Below the pieces are notes generated by a model. It made no database searches and had not been told where the DNA came from. It saw only the letters and a program-made list of their open reading frames with translations. This document shows positions 1-8,906 of a stretch of 64,000 bases of DNA, piece after piece. The position numbers and the translations under genes were made by a program. This DNA is from Psychrobacter sp. UBA5136 (GTDB lineage: Bacteria; Pseudomonadota; Gammaproteobacteria; Pseudomonadales; Moraxellaceae): positions 39,353 through 103,352 of the forward strand of contig NZ_DHYG01000008.1 of NCBI RefSeq assembly GCF_002414005.1, in the 5' to 3' direction. Numbering within the stretch: position 1 is the first letter of the stretch; every line of letters begins with the position of its first letter.

Positions 1-988
1 ACACCTTACGATAGCTAAAACGCTGAATAATTTTACTCACCAAAGGCTTGATACCGATTGCCCCGACAGCGATGGGCGCAAGCAGCCAACCAGCTTGCGA
101 CGGCGAGTATTCAAAGACCACTTGCAGCAAGAGCGGCAACAAAAAGGGCACGGCACTGATGCCTAAACGCGTGAATAAATTGCCAGTAATACCAATACGA
201 AAGGTACGAATGCTAAATAAGCTCAGCGGAAATAGCGGGGCTTTACGGCGCTTGGCATGCCAAACATAAGCGCCGATCAGAATACTGGCTCCCACTCCAA
301 GCAGCAAACCGTAAAGTCCGCGCCCTGTCTGCGAGCCAAATTCCACCGCAAGGGTAAAACCGCAAGCCGCCGCCGCAAATAATACAAACCCCGTCCAGTC
401 TAAGCGCTTGGTGTCTTCAAATAAAGCGGGAACCAGCTTTTTGCCCATGATAAAGCCAAAAATGCCCATTGGAATATTGATTAAAAATATCCAATGCCAG
501 CTGGTGTATTGCACGATATAACCGCCTAATACTGGCCCAACCAAGGGCGCAATTAGCGCTGGTATCACCGCAAAGTTCATTACCGTTAAGAGTTTATTGC
601 GTGGATAAGACTTGACCAATATCAGCCGCGCGACAGGGGTCATCATGGCGCCGCCAATGCCTTGGACGACGCGCGAAGCAATCAAAAGCTCTAACGTCGG
701 CGACGCCGCACACAGTAGTGAGCCAATACAAAAGATGACAACGGCGTATAAAAACACCCGCCGAGTACCATATTTATCGGCTAAAAACCCGCTAATGGGA
801 ATAAAAATCGCCAAAGTTAGCGCGTAGCTGATAACCGCCCACTGCATTTTTAGCGGTGATTCTCCAAGTGCTTGCGCCATTTGCGGCAAAGAGGTGTTTA
901 AGATGGTCGCATCTAAAATTTGCATAAATAACGCCACCGCTAGGACATAGGGCAGGTATTTATCTTGCGTTGGAGTGAGGGTTACCAT
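1..988 (-). CDS. DHA2-family MFS drug exporter (3' end outside window)
   Basis: This is the N-terminal part of a 14-helix EmrB/QacA-type proton-driven efflux permease of the inner membrane. Read on the minus strand it begins MVTLTPTQDKYLPYVLAVAL, and the first helix carries the family pattern LDATILNTSLP (about residues 24-34). The MFS loop 2-3 motif follows as GFLADKYGTRRV, then a motif-C-like segment rich in Pro and Gly (ALIAPLVGPVLGGYI), then SWHWIFLINIPMG, typical of DHA2 members. About 329 codons are visible and the frame runs off the left edge, so the C-terminal helices are missing. The ATG at 988 has only a weak ribosome binding site. The substrate cannot be told from sequence; multidrug export is the usual role. 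No membrane-fusion partner is visible. Confidence 0.85.
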   Translation of the reverse strand, partial: MVTLTPTQDKYLPYVLAVALFMQILDATILNTSLPQMAQALGESPLKMQWAVISYALTLAIFIPISGFLADKYGTRRVFLYAVVIFCIGSLLCAASPTLELLIASRVVQGIGGAMMTPVARLILVKSYPRNKLLTVMNFAVIPALIAPLVGPVLGGYIVQYTSWHWIFLINIPMGIFGFIMGKKLVPALFEDTKRLDWTGFVLFAAAACGFTLAVEFGSQTGRGLYGLLLGVGASILIGAYVWHAKRRKAPLFPLSLFSIRTFRIGITGNLFTRLGISAVPFLLPLLLQVVFEYSPSQAGWLLAPIAVGAIGIKPLVSKIIQRFSYRKV

Positions 989-1379
989 ATTGACATCGCC
1001 ATATCTGCTGACCACTGCTGTTAAGTCAGTCTTTAAAAAGCCGTTAAGTTGGGATAGTATAAAAACAACCGCCTATGAGTTAAATAGCAGCAAAGTAACG
1101 GTGTGCGCCCAGCCCTTGATGAATTCCTCTTTATAACTTTGTTTTTTGATCTTTTAAGATAATTAACCGCACTTAAAAAATAGGTTACAAGACAGGACTT
1201 TAACCCAAGCGCCGCTATAGTAGAATTGGCATATATGATGACGCCGGACTGAGAAAAAACTAAGACAGATTTTTCTGGCTTAGTGTCGCTAGCCAGTAGA
1301 GGCTGCAATTTAAAATACCTGTATTTAAGTCATTTTTAATAAAACAGTTTTAATAGAACAATAAAAAATAGGAAGTATT
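989..1379. other. Gene-free divergent intergenic region
   Basis: 391 bases lie between the divergent exporter and the yghU-like gene. The segment is AT-rich near the yghU side. A 91-residue minus-strand frame lies inside it but has no family resemblance and no convincing ribosome binding site. A TATAGT hexamer at 1216-1221 could serve as a -10 for the rightward gene, but no matching -35 is seen at 16-18 bases. Nothing else is recognised. Confidence 0.5.
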
Positions 1380-2276
1380 ATGAGTAATAACAATAGCTCG
1401 TCTGATAATTCGTCTAATAACAATCTATCGAACAACAAGGTATCGAACAACAATACCAGCAGCTACACGCTGCCAAGGGTATGGAAAAATGACACCGAAA
1501 ACGGCGGTAAGTTCGCGAGCATCAATCGCCCAACGGCCGGTGCCCGTCATGAGCAAACGCTGCCCGTAGGTGATGCCCCTTTACAGCTGTATTCACTAAA
1601 TACGCCGAATGGTGTGAAAGTAAATATTTTGCTAGAAGAGCTTGCCGAGCTAAACGTTAAAGGCGCTGAGTACGACGCCTATAAAATCGACATCTCTGAG
1701 GGCGATCAGTTTGGCGCAGGATTTGTTGCTATCAATCCAAACTCTAAAATCCCTGCCTTGGTGGATCATAGTGCAGTGACTGAAAATGGCGAACCTGTTG
1801 CGCTCTTTGAGTCGGGCGCTATTGTATTATATTTAGCGGAAAAATTTGGTAAGTTTGTGCCGCCAGCGGATGGCTCACAAAACAAAGCGCGGGCAGATTG
1901 CCTGTCCTGGCTTATGTGGCAGATGGGCAGTGCACCCTTTTTAGGCGGCGGTTTCGGGCACTTTTATGCCTATGCGCCTGAACCACTAGAGTATCCTATC
2001 AATCGCTATACGATGGAGACCAAACGCCAGCTTGACGTTTTAGATATCCACCTCAAAGACCATGAGTATATGTGCGGCAACGACGAGGCAGATTATAATA
2101 TTGCCGATATGGTTATCTGGGCATGGTATGGTCAACTGGTCCTTGGCAAACTCTATGATGCAGCGGAATTCCTGCAAGTAGATGATTATAAGCACCTGAA
2201 GCGTTGGGCGCAAAAAATCGCCGAGCGCCCAGCGGTTAAACGCGCCGTAGAGTTAGCGCTTAAGCCTATCGCCTAA
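1380..2276 (+). CDS. yghU: YghU-type glutathione S-transferase / disulfide-bond oxidoreductase
   Basis: Cytosolic thiol-disulfide oxidoreductase of the Nu-class GST group; the E. coli family member binds two glutathiones and reduces organic hydroperoxides and disulfides. The 298-residue length is close to the 288 residues of E. coli YghU. After a low-complexity Asn/Ser head (residues 2-30) comes the YghU signature YTLPRVW, a thioredoxin-like half with LYSLNTPNGVKVNILLEEL (about 72-90; the TPNG turn is the glutathione site) and NPNSKIPALVDH, then the all-helical GST C-domain with ADCLSWLMWQMG. Nu-class enzymes use Thr rather than Tyr or Ser, and TPNGVK fits. The gene is monocistronic with its own terminator at about 2327. 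The Asn-rich head is odd and probably disordered. Confidence 0.92.
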   Translation: MSNNNSSSDNSSNNNLSNNKVSNNNTSSYTLPRVWKNDTENGGKFASINRPTAGARHEQTLPVGDAPLQLYSLNTPNGVKVNILLEELAELNVKGAEYDAYKIDISEGDQFGAGFVAINPNSKIPALVDHSAVTENGEPVALFESGAIVLYLAEKFGKFVPPADGSQNKARADCLSWLMWQMGSAPFLGGGFGHFYAYAPEPLEYPINRYTMETKRQLDVLDIHLKDHEYMCGNDEADYNIADMVIWAWYGQLVLGKLYDAAEFLQVDDYKHLKRWAQKIAERPAVKRAVELALKPIA

Positions 2277-2326
2277 CGCCTAACGGAAGCTATAGCGCTG
2301 AATAAACAATAATACACAGGTTTAAT

Positions 2327-2360
2327 AAAGGTTAATAGACAATTTGCTTATTAACCTTTT
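2327..2360 (+). terminator. Hairpin terminator after yghU-like gene
   Basis: A perfect 11-bp stem, AAAGGTTAATA (2327-2337) with TATTAACCTTT (2349-2359), closes an 11-base loop. The downstream T run is short, so it may work on both strands or only weakly. Confidence 0.6.
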
Positions 2361-2743
2361 GCTTGTTATGCTTTAAACAATTATATTCATTATTAAAAAT
2401 ATATTTATTTATATATCTAGTTAAGGTATGATTTATTCATTACATAATGACACATTATTATAACGGATAGAAACAATAATGCGTTAAGATAGCAGTTACT
2501 GCTTTAACGGGCAGTTGTTGATATTTATTTTATTGATGAGTAATGATTATGAAAAATAATAATAAAATTAAGCGTACATCGCTATCCTTGTTAAGTGAGG
2601 GGAAGGTGAATTTTGGTCATATAAATACTGTTGACCCTATAAATAATAAGCGCAATAAGCCGCGCCATAAAATATCTGACCGCTTAAGTGATGCTGCTTA
2701 TTTTAAAACCGTGCCTATAAAAATAAAAAAGATAAACCTATTC

Positions 2744-3823
2744 ATGCCAAAGAAAATTTTATTGCCATTGTTTGCCGCGATGAGTACCGTATTATTCAGT
2801 TCGGCGACGTTGGCGAGTGCGCCTGTGAGTTTTAGCAATCAAGATTGGGAAGTGGCGTGTGACAATACCCGTACTTGCCGGCTAGCAGGTTACCAAGCCG
2901 AAAACAACAGTAATTTACCCGTGTCTTTATTATTGGTACGCCGCGCGGGAGCGAATGCCACAGTCGATGGTAAGGTAAAACTTGGCGGCGCTAAAGAAAG
3001 CTCGGCCAAAGCGCTGATGCAGCTTGGCAACCGTCATCGTATCTCGCTATTTATTAACGATAGGGATTACGGGGAAACCAAACCTTATTCAGTGGCGGCG
3101 GGTCATGCGGAGCTCACCTCAGCACAGGTCAGCGCGCTACTTGATGCGTTGACCAAATCTAGCAAGATTGAGCTGGTGATTCGCAATACACGTTGGCAGT
3201 TATCGGATAAAGGTGCCAGCGCTGTGATGCTAAAAGCCGATGAAGCCCAAGGCCGAGTAGGAACGTCAAGCGCCTTTATCGCAAATAACAGCGCCAGCAA
3301 ATCTAACAGCAGCGTTTTGGCACCTCAGGCGGCACCCTCCTTGCGACTGGTCACGCCCAACCCTAAAGCCATCTCTAGCAGTAAGAAAAAATTTGCTATG
3401 CGCTCATCGCAGTTGGCTGAGATGATGAAAACCACCATGAAGGATACAGGTACGGACTGTCCAAACTTGGCAGATAAGTCACCTTGGAAGGTCAGCCGCC
3501 TAAATAGTAAGCAGCTGCTTGCCCAGCATGATTGCTGGACTGGCGCCTATAACACGGGCACGGGCGTTTGGGTACTAAATGACAGTAAGCCGTATAAGCC
3601 GACATTGGTGACAACCAGCGCGACCGATTATAGCAATGGCAAACTGTCTTCAGTACAAAAAGGTCGCGGGCTTGGTGACTGCTTATCTAAAACCGACTGG
3701 GTATGGACGGGCAAAGCCTTTGAAAAAAGTCATGAAAGCACCACCGGAATGTGCCGACTAATAGAGGCGGGCGGTGCTTGGCAGCTGCCAACCTATGTAA
3801 CAGAGGTTAAAATTTCGCGTTAA
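2744..3823 (+). CDS. Secreted DUF1176-domain protein
   Basis: A 359-residue exported protein of unknown function. The start at 2744 is preferred over the longer frame from 2543 because it opens directly with a signal peptide: MPKK, then a hydrophobic stretch, then SSATLASA with likely cleavage after ASA (about residue 26). The extra 67 residues upstream are basic and would bury the signal. The mature part begins VSFSNQDWEVACDNTRTCR, typical of the family N-terminus, and has several paired cysteines (CDNTRTC, TDCPNL, HDCWTGAY, GDCLS, GMCRL) that probably form periplasmic disulfides. A Ser/Asn-rich linker lies in the middle. The C-terminal half (CW...YN...W...Y.P) is the characteristic DUF1176 repeat. 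Neighbours give no functional hint. The upstream start cannot be excluded. Confidence 0.8.
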   Translation: MPKKILLPLFAAMSTVLFSSATLASAPVSFSNQDWEVACDNTRTCRLAGYQAENNSNLPVSLLLVRRAGANATVDGKVKLGGAKESSAKALMQLGNRHRISLFINDRDYGETKPYSVAAGHAELTSAQVSALLDALTKSSKIELVIRNTRWQLSDKGASAVMLKADEAQGRVGTSSAFIANNSASKSNSSVLAPQAAPSLRLVTPNPKAISSSKKKFAMRSSQLAEMMKTTMKDTGTDCPNLADKSPWKVSRLNSKQLLAQHDCWTGAYNTGTGVWVLNDSKPYKPTLVTTSATDYSNGKLSSVQKGRGLGDCLSKTDWVWTGKAFEKSHESTTGMCRLIEAGGAWQLPTYVTEVKISR

Positions 3824-3870
3824 TTAAAGATGGCCATAGAACTTATTTTTAGCATAAATAGAAAAATAGG

Positions 3871-3899
3871 TACTGATTGGCGTTATATTGTGCTATACT
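3871..3899 (+). promoter_or_regulatory. Candidate extended -10 promoter for the DEAD-box helicase
   Basis: The hexamer TATACT at 3894-3899 is preceded by TGC, giving an extended -10. The -35 region (TACTGA at 3871-3876, 17-base spacing) is poor, as is common with extended -10 promoters. Transcription from here would give a leader of about 455 bases. Confidence 0.45.
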
Positions 3900-4360
3900 A
3901 CGTCGCCACGTTAGCATAGGCTGGCGTGAATTATGAGATTGATAACATCGCCTGCGATTTTGGGTCTAGGATGACCATAAGTAATTGTTGCCGATGATTT
4001 TGTGTACTTAAATAACCCTTTCTATTGATAGTGAAAGATTCGTTATTTTTGACTCATATCTTATCTACTAACCTTTATGACGGTTAGATTGGTTGTTAAT
4101 TGTCTTTATCTGCTTTGGACAAAGCAAAGATAATGCGCATTTGGCAAACAAGGATGAGACACTCGGCACTACCACCAAAATACGTCAGACAGCACGAACG
4201 CCTTTATATAATAGTGACAAGCTTTATCAGCTTGGCTATTATTGTTAAACCCTTTTTTGGGTGACATAATGAATATATAAGCGTAGCGTGGTGAACGGTT
4301 ATCAGTGGTATGCATCAAGTTTGCTGAATTTACAGCAGCTTATACTTACCAAGGATTACT
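3900..4360 (+). other. Long structured leader upstream of RNA helicase
   Basis: About 460 bases without a gene. Two hairpins are seen: CTAACC (4068-4073) with GGTTAG (4082-4087), and TTATCTGCTTT (4106-4116) with AAAGC..AGATAA (4121-4133, two bulged A). Long 5' leaders that control stability or translation are known for cold-shock RNA helicases such as CsdA; that this leader acts likewise is inference. Confidence 0.4.
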
Positions 4361-6004
4361 ATGACTGACATCTTATCTGCTATCGCCGCTGAAAACGGCA
4401 TCATCGACAGCACTGATACCTCAAATACTGCCTCAAATACCGTTACTCAAGCGGCTACTACTGACGCTGCCGAAGAAAACAAAATCACTTTTAGCGATCT
4501 TAATATTGCCAAGCCGATTTTGACTGCGCTTGATCGTGTTGGTTATACCAACCCAACGCCTATTCAAGAACAAGCCATTCCTTTTGCCCTACAAGGCCGC
4601 GACTTATTATTGTCAGCGCAAACTGGTAGTGGTAAAACTGCGGCATTCGTTATCCCAGTACTTGACCGTTTAAGCCGTGCCACTAGCTTTGACAAATTAA
4701 CCAAAGCCCTTATTTTAACGCCAACGCGTGAGCTTGCTCAGCAAGTACACGACAGCGTGCGCACCTATTCTAAAGACATGCGTGGCCTATTTTGTGTGCC
4801 ATTGGTCGGCGGCGCGCCATACAACGGTCAGATTACCGCGCTAAGAAAAGGCGTTCAAGTAATTGTTGCGACTCCTGGTCGTTTGCTTGATCATATCAAA
4901 GCAGGCCGCGTTGATTTATCAAACCTTGAAGTACTCGTACTTGACGAAGCGGATCGCATGCTTGACATGGGTTTTGCTGATGATATCAACGATATCTTAA
5001 AAGCCGCACCTGACAGCCGTCAAACCATCATGTGTTCAGCCACTTGGGATGGCCCTGTTGGCAAGATTGCTGCGAGCTTCACCAAAAACCCTGAGCGCGT
5101 TTCAATCAAAGTTGAATCGGCTCATATCGAAGAAAAAGTATACTACTGTGATGATTTTGATCACAAAAACCGTTTGCTTGACGAAATCGTTTGCGACAAA
5201 GATATGGAACAAATCATCATCTTTGCAGCAACCAAACGTAGCACGGAAAAATTAGCAAAACAGCTGCAAGAAGCCGGTCATAAAGCCAGTTTCCTCCATG
5301 GCGATTTGCCGCAAAGCAAGCGTAACCGTATCGTACAAGACTTGCGTAATGGTAAATGCAAAATCTTAGTAGCCACCGACGTTGCTGCTCGCGGTCTCGA
5401 CGTACCAGCGATCTCGCACGTGATTAACTACGACTTGCCGCGTCAAACGGAAGATTACGTCCACCGTATTGGTCGTTGTGGCCGTGCTGGTCGTACTGGT
5501 ATTGCTATCAGTCTATGTAGCATGGATGATCGCCCACAGCTAAATGCTATTAACCGTTATTTAGATCGCAAAATGGAAGTCTGTGTCATCGAAGGCATGG
5601 AGCCTAAGAAGACTTATGTACCGAGCGAAAACAAAGGTAATGGTCGTGGCCGTGGTCGCGGACGTTCTAACGGTGGCGGTCAAGGCCGTGGTCGTTCAGC
5701 AGGCGGTTATGCAGGTCGCTCAAACGGCGGCCGTGGTCGCTCAAGCGATAGCTCGGCAACCGGTCAACGCGCCAGCAATGACAGCGGCTATCAAGGCAAG
5801 CCAAGTGAGCGCTCAGGTGGCAAACCATACCAAGGCAAACGCACTGGCGCGCCTAGCCGTGGTGACGGAAACAGCGCACCACGCGGTGATCGCGCTGCAA
5901 CCGGTCGCGGTCGTCCAAGTGGCAGCCAAGGTCGCCCAGCAAATCGTTCTGACAGCCGTGGTCAAGGTCGTCCAACAGGCGGCAACCGTGGTAGAAACTC
6001 GTAA
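4361..6004 (+). CDS. DEAD-box ATP-dependent RNA helicase, RhlE/CsdA-like, with RGG tail
   Basis: ATP-driven RNA unwinding enzyme of the cytosol, 547 residues. All core motifs are present in order: Q motif (F44, PTPIQEQA), Walker A AQTGSGKT (86-93), PTRELAQQ, TPGR, DEAD (195-198) in VLDEADRMLDMGF, SAT (about 226), IIFAATK, ATDVAARGLD and HRIGRCGRAGR. From about residue 430 the tail is built of RG, RGRGRGR and GRS units, a disordered basic RNA-binding extension. The first 40 residues are a Thr/Asn/Ala-rich head. The long leader and the expected cold habitat suggest a cold-induced helicase for ribosome assembly or mRNA decay. The RhlE versus CsdA assignment is uncertain because the tail is not conserved. 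A strong terminator follows. Confidence 0.93.
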   Translation: MTDILSAIAAENGIIDSTDTSNTASNTVTQAATTDAAEENKITFSDLNIAKPILTALDRVGYTNPTPIQEQAIPFALQGRDLLLSAQTGSGKTAAFVIPVLDRLSRATSFDKLTKALILTPTRELAQQVHDSVRTYSKDMRGLFCVPLVGGAPYNGQITALRKGVQVIVATPGRLLDHIKAGRVDLSNLEVLVLDEADRMLDMGFADDINDILKAAPDSRQTIMCSATWDGPVGKIAASFTKNPERVSIKVESAHIEEKVYYCDDFDHKNRLLDEIVCDKDMEQIIIFAATKRSTEKLAKQLQEAGHKASFLHGDLPQSKRNRIVQDLRNGKCKILVATDVAARGLDVPAISHVINYDLPRQTEDYVHRIGRCGRAGRTGIAISLCSMDDRPQLNAINRYLDRKMEVCVIEGMEPKKTYVPSENKGNGRGRGRGRSNGGGQGRGRSAGGYAGRSNGGRGRSSDSSATGQRASNDSGYQGKPSERSGGKPYQGKRTGAPSRGDGNSAPRGDRAATGRGRPSGSQGRPANRSDSRGQGRPTGGNRGRNS

Positions 6005-6070
6005 TAAGTTATGATGAAGGGTTAATAGTGGTTTAAATACATGTCACTATTAATCATATAGCGTCATATT

Positions 6071-6102
6071 AAAAAGCCAGATACTTGTTATCTGGCTTTT
6101 TT
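6071..6102 (+). terminator. Rho-independent terminator after RNA helicase
   Basis: AAAAAGCCAGATA (6071-6083) pairs with TATCTGGCTTTTT (6089-6101) around the loop CTTGT, followed by a T run. The A and T tracts on both sides allow use in both directions. Confidence 0.9.
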
Positions 6103-6242
6103 GTGTTTAATGGTTGTTAAGGCTTATCTATAATCGCTTTAAAATAAAATCGAGTCGTTAATATCAGATCGCTGCTTGCGCGTCTTTTTTGCCTTGTCTA
6201 TACTGACAGGCTTTTCATCCTTATATGCTGCGGAGCCATTTG

Positions 6243-7487
6243 ATGCCCGACATTTCTCATTTAGCAATTGACAGTCTGCCATTAGCATTTGGCATCATTA
6301 TGGCCATTATCGGTTTGGTATTTTATACCCAAGGATTGCCCGGTAAGTTTTGGCGCCGCTTTTATGCCGTTCTGCCCGGAATTGTTTTATGCTGCTTTAT
6401 CCCAGCAACGCTAAATAGCTTAGGTGTCTTTGCTGATGGCATAGGTTCACAAATTTATGGGTTTACCGCCACGTATCTGTTGCCAGCAAGTTTACTGCTA
6501 ATGACGTTGTCGATGGATGTGCCAAAGATTTTGGGTTTAGGCTGGAAAGCCATTGCCATGTTTTTTGCCGCCAGTATCGCCATTATTATCAGCGGTCCAA
6601 TAAGTTTGGGTGTGGCTAAATGGGTATCGCCTGAGATGTTTACCGATGATACTTTATGGCGCGGATTTTCAGCGGTCGCGGGTAGCTGGATTGGCGGCGC
6701 GGCAAACCAAGCGGCGATGAAAGAGCTGTTTGGCGTTAGCGATGACTTATTTGGCATGATGATTTTGGTTGATACCACCAACGCGTCATTGTGGTTATTG
6801 GCTATTTTGGTCATGGCCAAGCACAGCGCCAAGATAGATAAGTTTTTACGGGCGGATAGCAGTAGTATTGATAAAGTGGTTGCCGCAGTTGAAAGCTATG
6901 AGCGTGACCATGCGCGGCCCGCGACTTTGAATGATTTGATGGTGATGTTTGGCTTGTGCTTTGCCATGGTTGGGGTGGCGCATTTTTTAGGTGGTCAAAT
7001 CGCAGAGGTTTTTGCGCCTTATCGCTGGGCGGTACAATATAGCTTTGCCAGCTCATTTTTTTGGATGGTAGTGATTATTACCTTGATAGGGGTAGTTTTC
7101 TCGTTTACTAAAATCCGTCGCCTCGACCATGTTGGCGCCTCCAAAATGGGTACGGTATTTATCTTTATACTGATTGCGGCTATTGGTATGCAAATCAATC
7201 TTGCCGGTATTGTCTCCCAATGGCGCCTGCTGTTAATCGGTCTATTATGGATGAGTATCCACGTCGTCATTATTTTTGCGGTCGCAAGACTCATTCGTGC
7301 GCCATTTTTCTTTTTAGCGGTCGGCTCCAATGCCAATACTGGCGGCGCGTCATCAGCACCGATTGTCGCCACAGCATTTCACCCATCGCTAGCGCCTGTT
7401 GGCGTGTTTTTGGGTATTTTAGGCTATGCCGTGGGCACTTTTGGCGGTTATATCAGTACGCAGATGATGCGACTGGTGGTGGGGTGA
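6243..7487 (+). CDS. DUF819 family membrane protein (YjcL-like)
   Basis: Polytopic inner-membrane protein of 414 residues, DUF819/YjcL family, function unknown but likely a transporter related to the sodium-solute or GltS-like fold. The start at 6243 is chosen over 6225 because GGAG at 6232-6235 lies 7 bases before it. About ten to twelve hydrophobic helices are visible. Family landmarks are SWIGGAANQAAMKE (first repeat) and the matching AVGSNANTGGASSAP (second repeat): two Gly/Ala/Asn-rich re-entrant-like loops in an inverted-repeat layout, which suggests a substrate pathway. A charged cytosolic stretch (KIDKFLRADSSSIDKVV) separates the halves. The gene lies 75 bases before an EamA-type exporter on the same strand and may be cotranscribed with it. 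Confidence 0.85.
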   Translation: MPDISHLAIDSLPLAFGIIMAIIGLVFYTQGLPGKFWRRFYAVLPGIVLCCFIPATLNSLGVFADGIGSQIYGFTATYLLPASLLLMTLSMDVPKILGLGWKAIAMFFAASIAIIISGPISLGVAKWVSPEMFTDDTLWRGFSAVAGSWIGGAANQAAMKELFGVSDDLFGMMILVDTTNASLWLLAILVMAKHSAKIDKFLRADSSSIDKVVAAVESYERDHARPATLNDLMVMFGLCFAMVGVAHFLGGQIAEVFAPYRWAVQYSFASSFFWMVVIITLIGVVFSFTKIRRLDHVGASKMGTVFIFILIAAIGMQINLAGIVSQWRLLLIGLLWMSIHVVIIFAVARLIRAPFFFLAVGSNANTGGASSAPIVATAFHPSLAPVGVFLGILGYAVGTFGGYISTQMMRLVVG

Positions 7488-7562
7488 TAGTATTTTTATC
7501 AGTATTGACGGCTTTTACAACTAATAACCAAGAACGAATAATAGCCATTCTAGGATAAGTAC

Positions 7563-8528
7563 ATGACCCCTTTACACATTGCATTAGCAGTACTGGTTGC
7601 CTTTATTTGGGGTGTAAATTTTACCTTTATTGCATGGGCGCTTGAAAGCTTTCCGCCACTGATGTTAACCGCGCTACGTTTTTTCTTTACCGCCGTGCCG
7701 TTGGTTTTGTTCCTTAAACCGCCTAAGTTCAACCGTACACTATTTATTTATGCTATCGGCACCTTTGTCATGCAATATGCCTTTGTATTTACCGCTATGC
7801 ATTTGGGTGCATCGGCAGGATTGACGGCGCTATTGCTACAAGTTCAGATTTTTATCACGGTACTACTGGCCTATGTCATTTTGGCTGAAGCAGTGAGTCG
7901 CATGCAGATTATCGGTATGCTGGTCGGTGTACTAGGGCTGGGTGTGATTGCGCTGAATCTCGGCGGTGATATGCCCTTGGTTGGCTTTATCTGCATATTG
8001 ATTGCGGCCATAGGTTGGAGCTTTGGCAATATCGCTTCAAAACAGGCCTCAACGCAGCAAAGTATTAGTAATATTACTACTGCCGCTCCTGTTAATAGCA
8101 ACAATAATGCTTCAAAAAATAAAACATCAAATAAGACATCGGCTCTGTCTGCGGTATCACTGGTGGTATGGGGCGGCCTGATTGCTTGTGTGATTTTGAC
8201 TTTAACTTCTCTACTATTTGAAAATGAGGCATGGACGCTTGCGACATTCACGCAGGTATCTCTCAAGTCTTGGCTATCACTTGGATTTATCGTCTATATC
8301 TCAACCCTGATTGGTTTTGGATTGTGGGCGCATTTGCTTAGTCAAAATATCGCTTCTAAGGTGATGCCATTTGCTTTGCTGGTGCCCGTATTTGGTATGG
8401 TAACTTCCGTGCTGCTCATAGGAGAGGTGGTTACATGGTGGAAAATGCTAGCAATGGTGCTCATTTTATCTGGACTGATATTGGCTAATGTAAAGATAGA
8501 GCTGGGAAGAAAGGCGACTCGTACCTAG
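7563..8528 (+). CDS. EamA-type metabolite exporter (DMT superfamily)
   Basis: Inner-membrane drug/metabolite transporter of 321 residues with ten helices as two EamA repeats of five. The N-terminus reads IALAVLVAFIWGVNFTFIAW and PPLMLTALRFFFTA, close in pattern to E. coli EamA, which exports O-acetylserine and cysteine. The second repeat starts about residue 200 (VVWGGLIACVILTL). Unusual is an Asn/Ser/Thr/Lys-rich insertion of roughly 30 residues (about 160-195) between the repeats, probably a cytosolic loop. The ATG is 75 bases after the DUF819 gene and a terminator follows at 8591. The substrate is not certain: amino-acid-like metabolite export is the family norm. Confidence 0.85.
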   Translation: MTPLHIALAVLVAFIWGVNFTFIAWALESFPPLMLTALRFFFTAVPLVLFLKPPKFNRTLFIYAIGTFVMQYAFVFTAMHLGASAGLTALLLQVQIFITVLLAYVILAEAVSRMQIIGMLVGVLGLGVIALNLGGDMPLVGFICILIAAIGWSFGNIASKQASTQQSISNITTAAPVNSNNNASKNKTSNKTSALSAVSLVVWGGLIACVILTLTSLLFENEAWTLATFTQVSLKSWLSLGFIVYISTLIGFGLWAHLLSQNIASKVMPFALLVPVFGMVTSVLLIGEVVTWWKMLAMVLILSGLILANVKIELGRKATRT

Positions 8529-8590
8529 AATTAAATAACGTATCCAATTTATTTTTACATATCACTGATGTGATTAGAGTAAGAATAGAC

Positions 8591-8632
8591 AAAAAGAGCA
8601 GTGCATCACATATGAAGCATTGCTCTTCTTTA
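8591..8632 (+). terminator. Terminator after EamA-type exporter
   Basis: AGAGCAGTGC (8595-8604) pairs with GCATTGCTCT (8617-8626) with one G-U pair, preceded by an A run and followed by TCTTT. Confidence 0.75.
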
Positions 8633-8694
8633 TGCTAAAAGCTTTATATCCCACTACGATAAAGATGAAAACAAACTTTTTATAGCTACATCTG

Positions 8695-8757
8695 TACACT
8701 CACAGTCAAAAACTCTGCACCCACAGTCAATCTATTTGGCCAAAACCTCGCTATAGT
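8695..8757 (+). promoter_or_regulatory. Tandem AraC-like sites and activated promoter of hyuBA
   Basis: Two 15-base direct repeats matching TNCACNCACAGTCAA lie at 8695-8709 and 8716-8730, exactly 21 bases apart, i.e. two helical turns. A -10 hexamer TATAGT sits at 8752-8757. The -35 position (8729-8734) is poor and is overlapped by the end of the second repeat. This is the geometry of AraC-type class II activation (as at araI). The AraC-family gene at 12986 is the natural candidate activator. Confidence 0.55.
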
Positions 8758-8906
8758 GAAAAAGCTTGATCATTAGGATAGATGATAAGCCAGAGAAAGC
8801 GCGCGCTGAAAGGTAAGGATAAATGGTCATATAGACCGGTATATTCTCTTATTTCACCGATGCAAATGCGCTTGTTCTGACCCAATTTCTCGACAAGGAG
8901 TCTTTT

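Noticed and set aside
1033..1308. 91-residue minus-strand frame in the divergent gap before the yghU-like gene
   Set aside because: It has no ribosome binding site, no family resemblance and mixed low-quality composition; the region is better read as non-coding.
2543..2743. Extended N-terminus for the DUF1176 protein
   Set aside because: It would place 67 basic residues before a clear signal peptide; the ATG at 2744 is simpler.
5583..6014. 143-residue frame overlapping the helicase tail
   Set aside because: It is a frame shadow of the Arg-Gly repeats, giving only Val/Ala-rich sequence.
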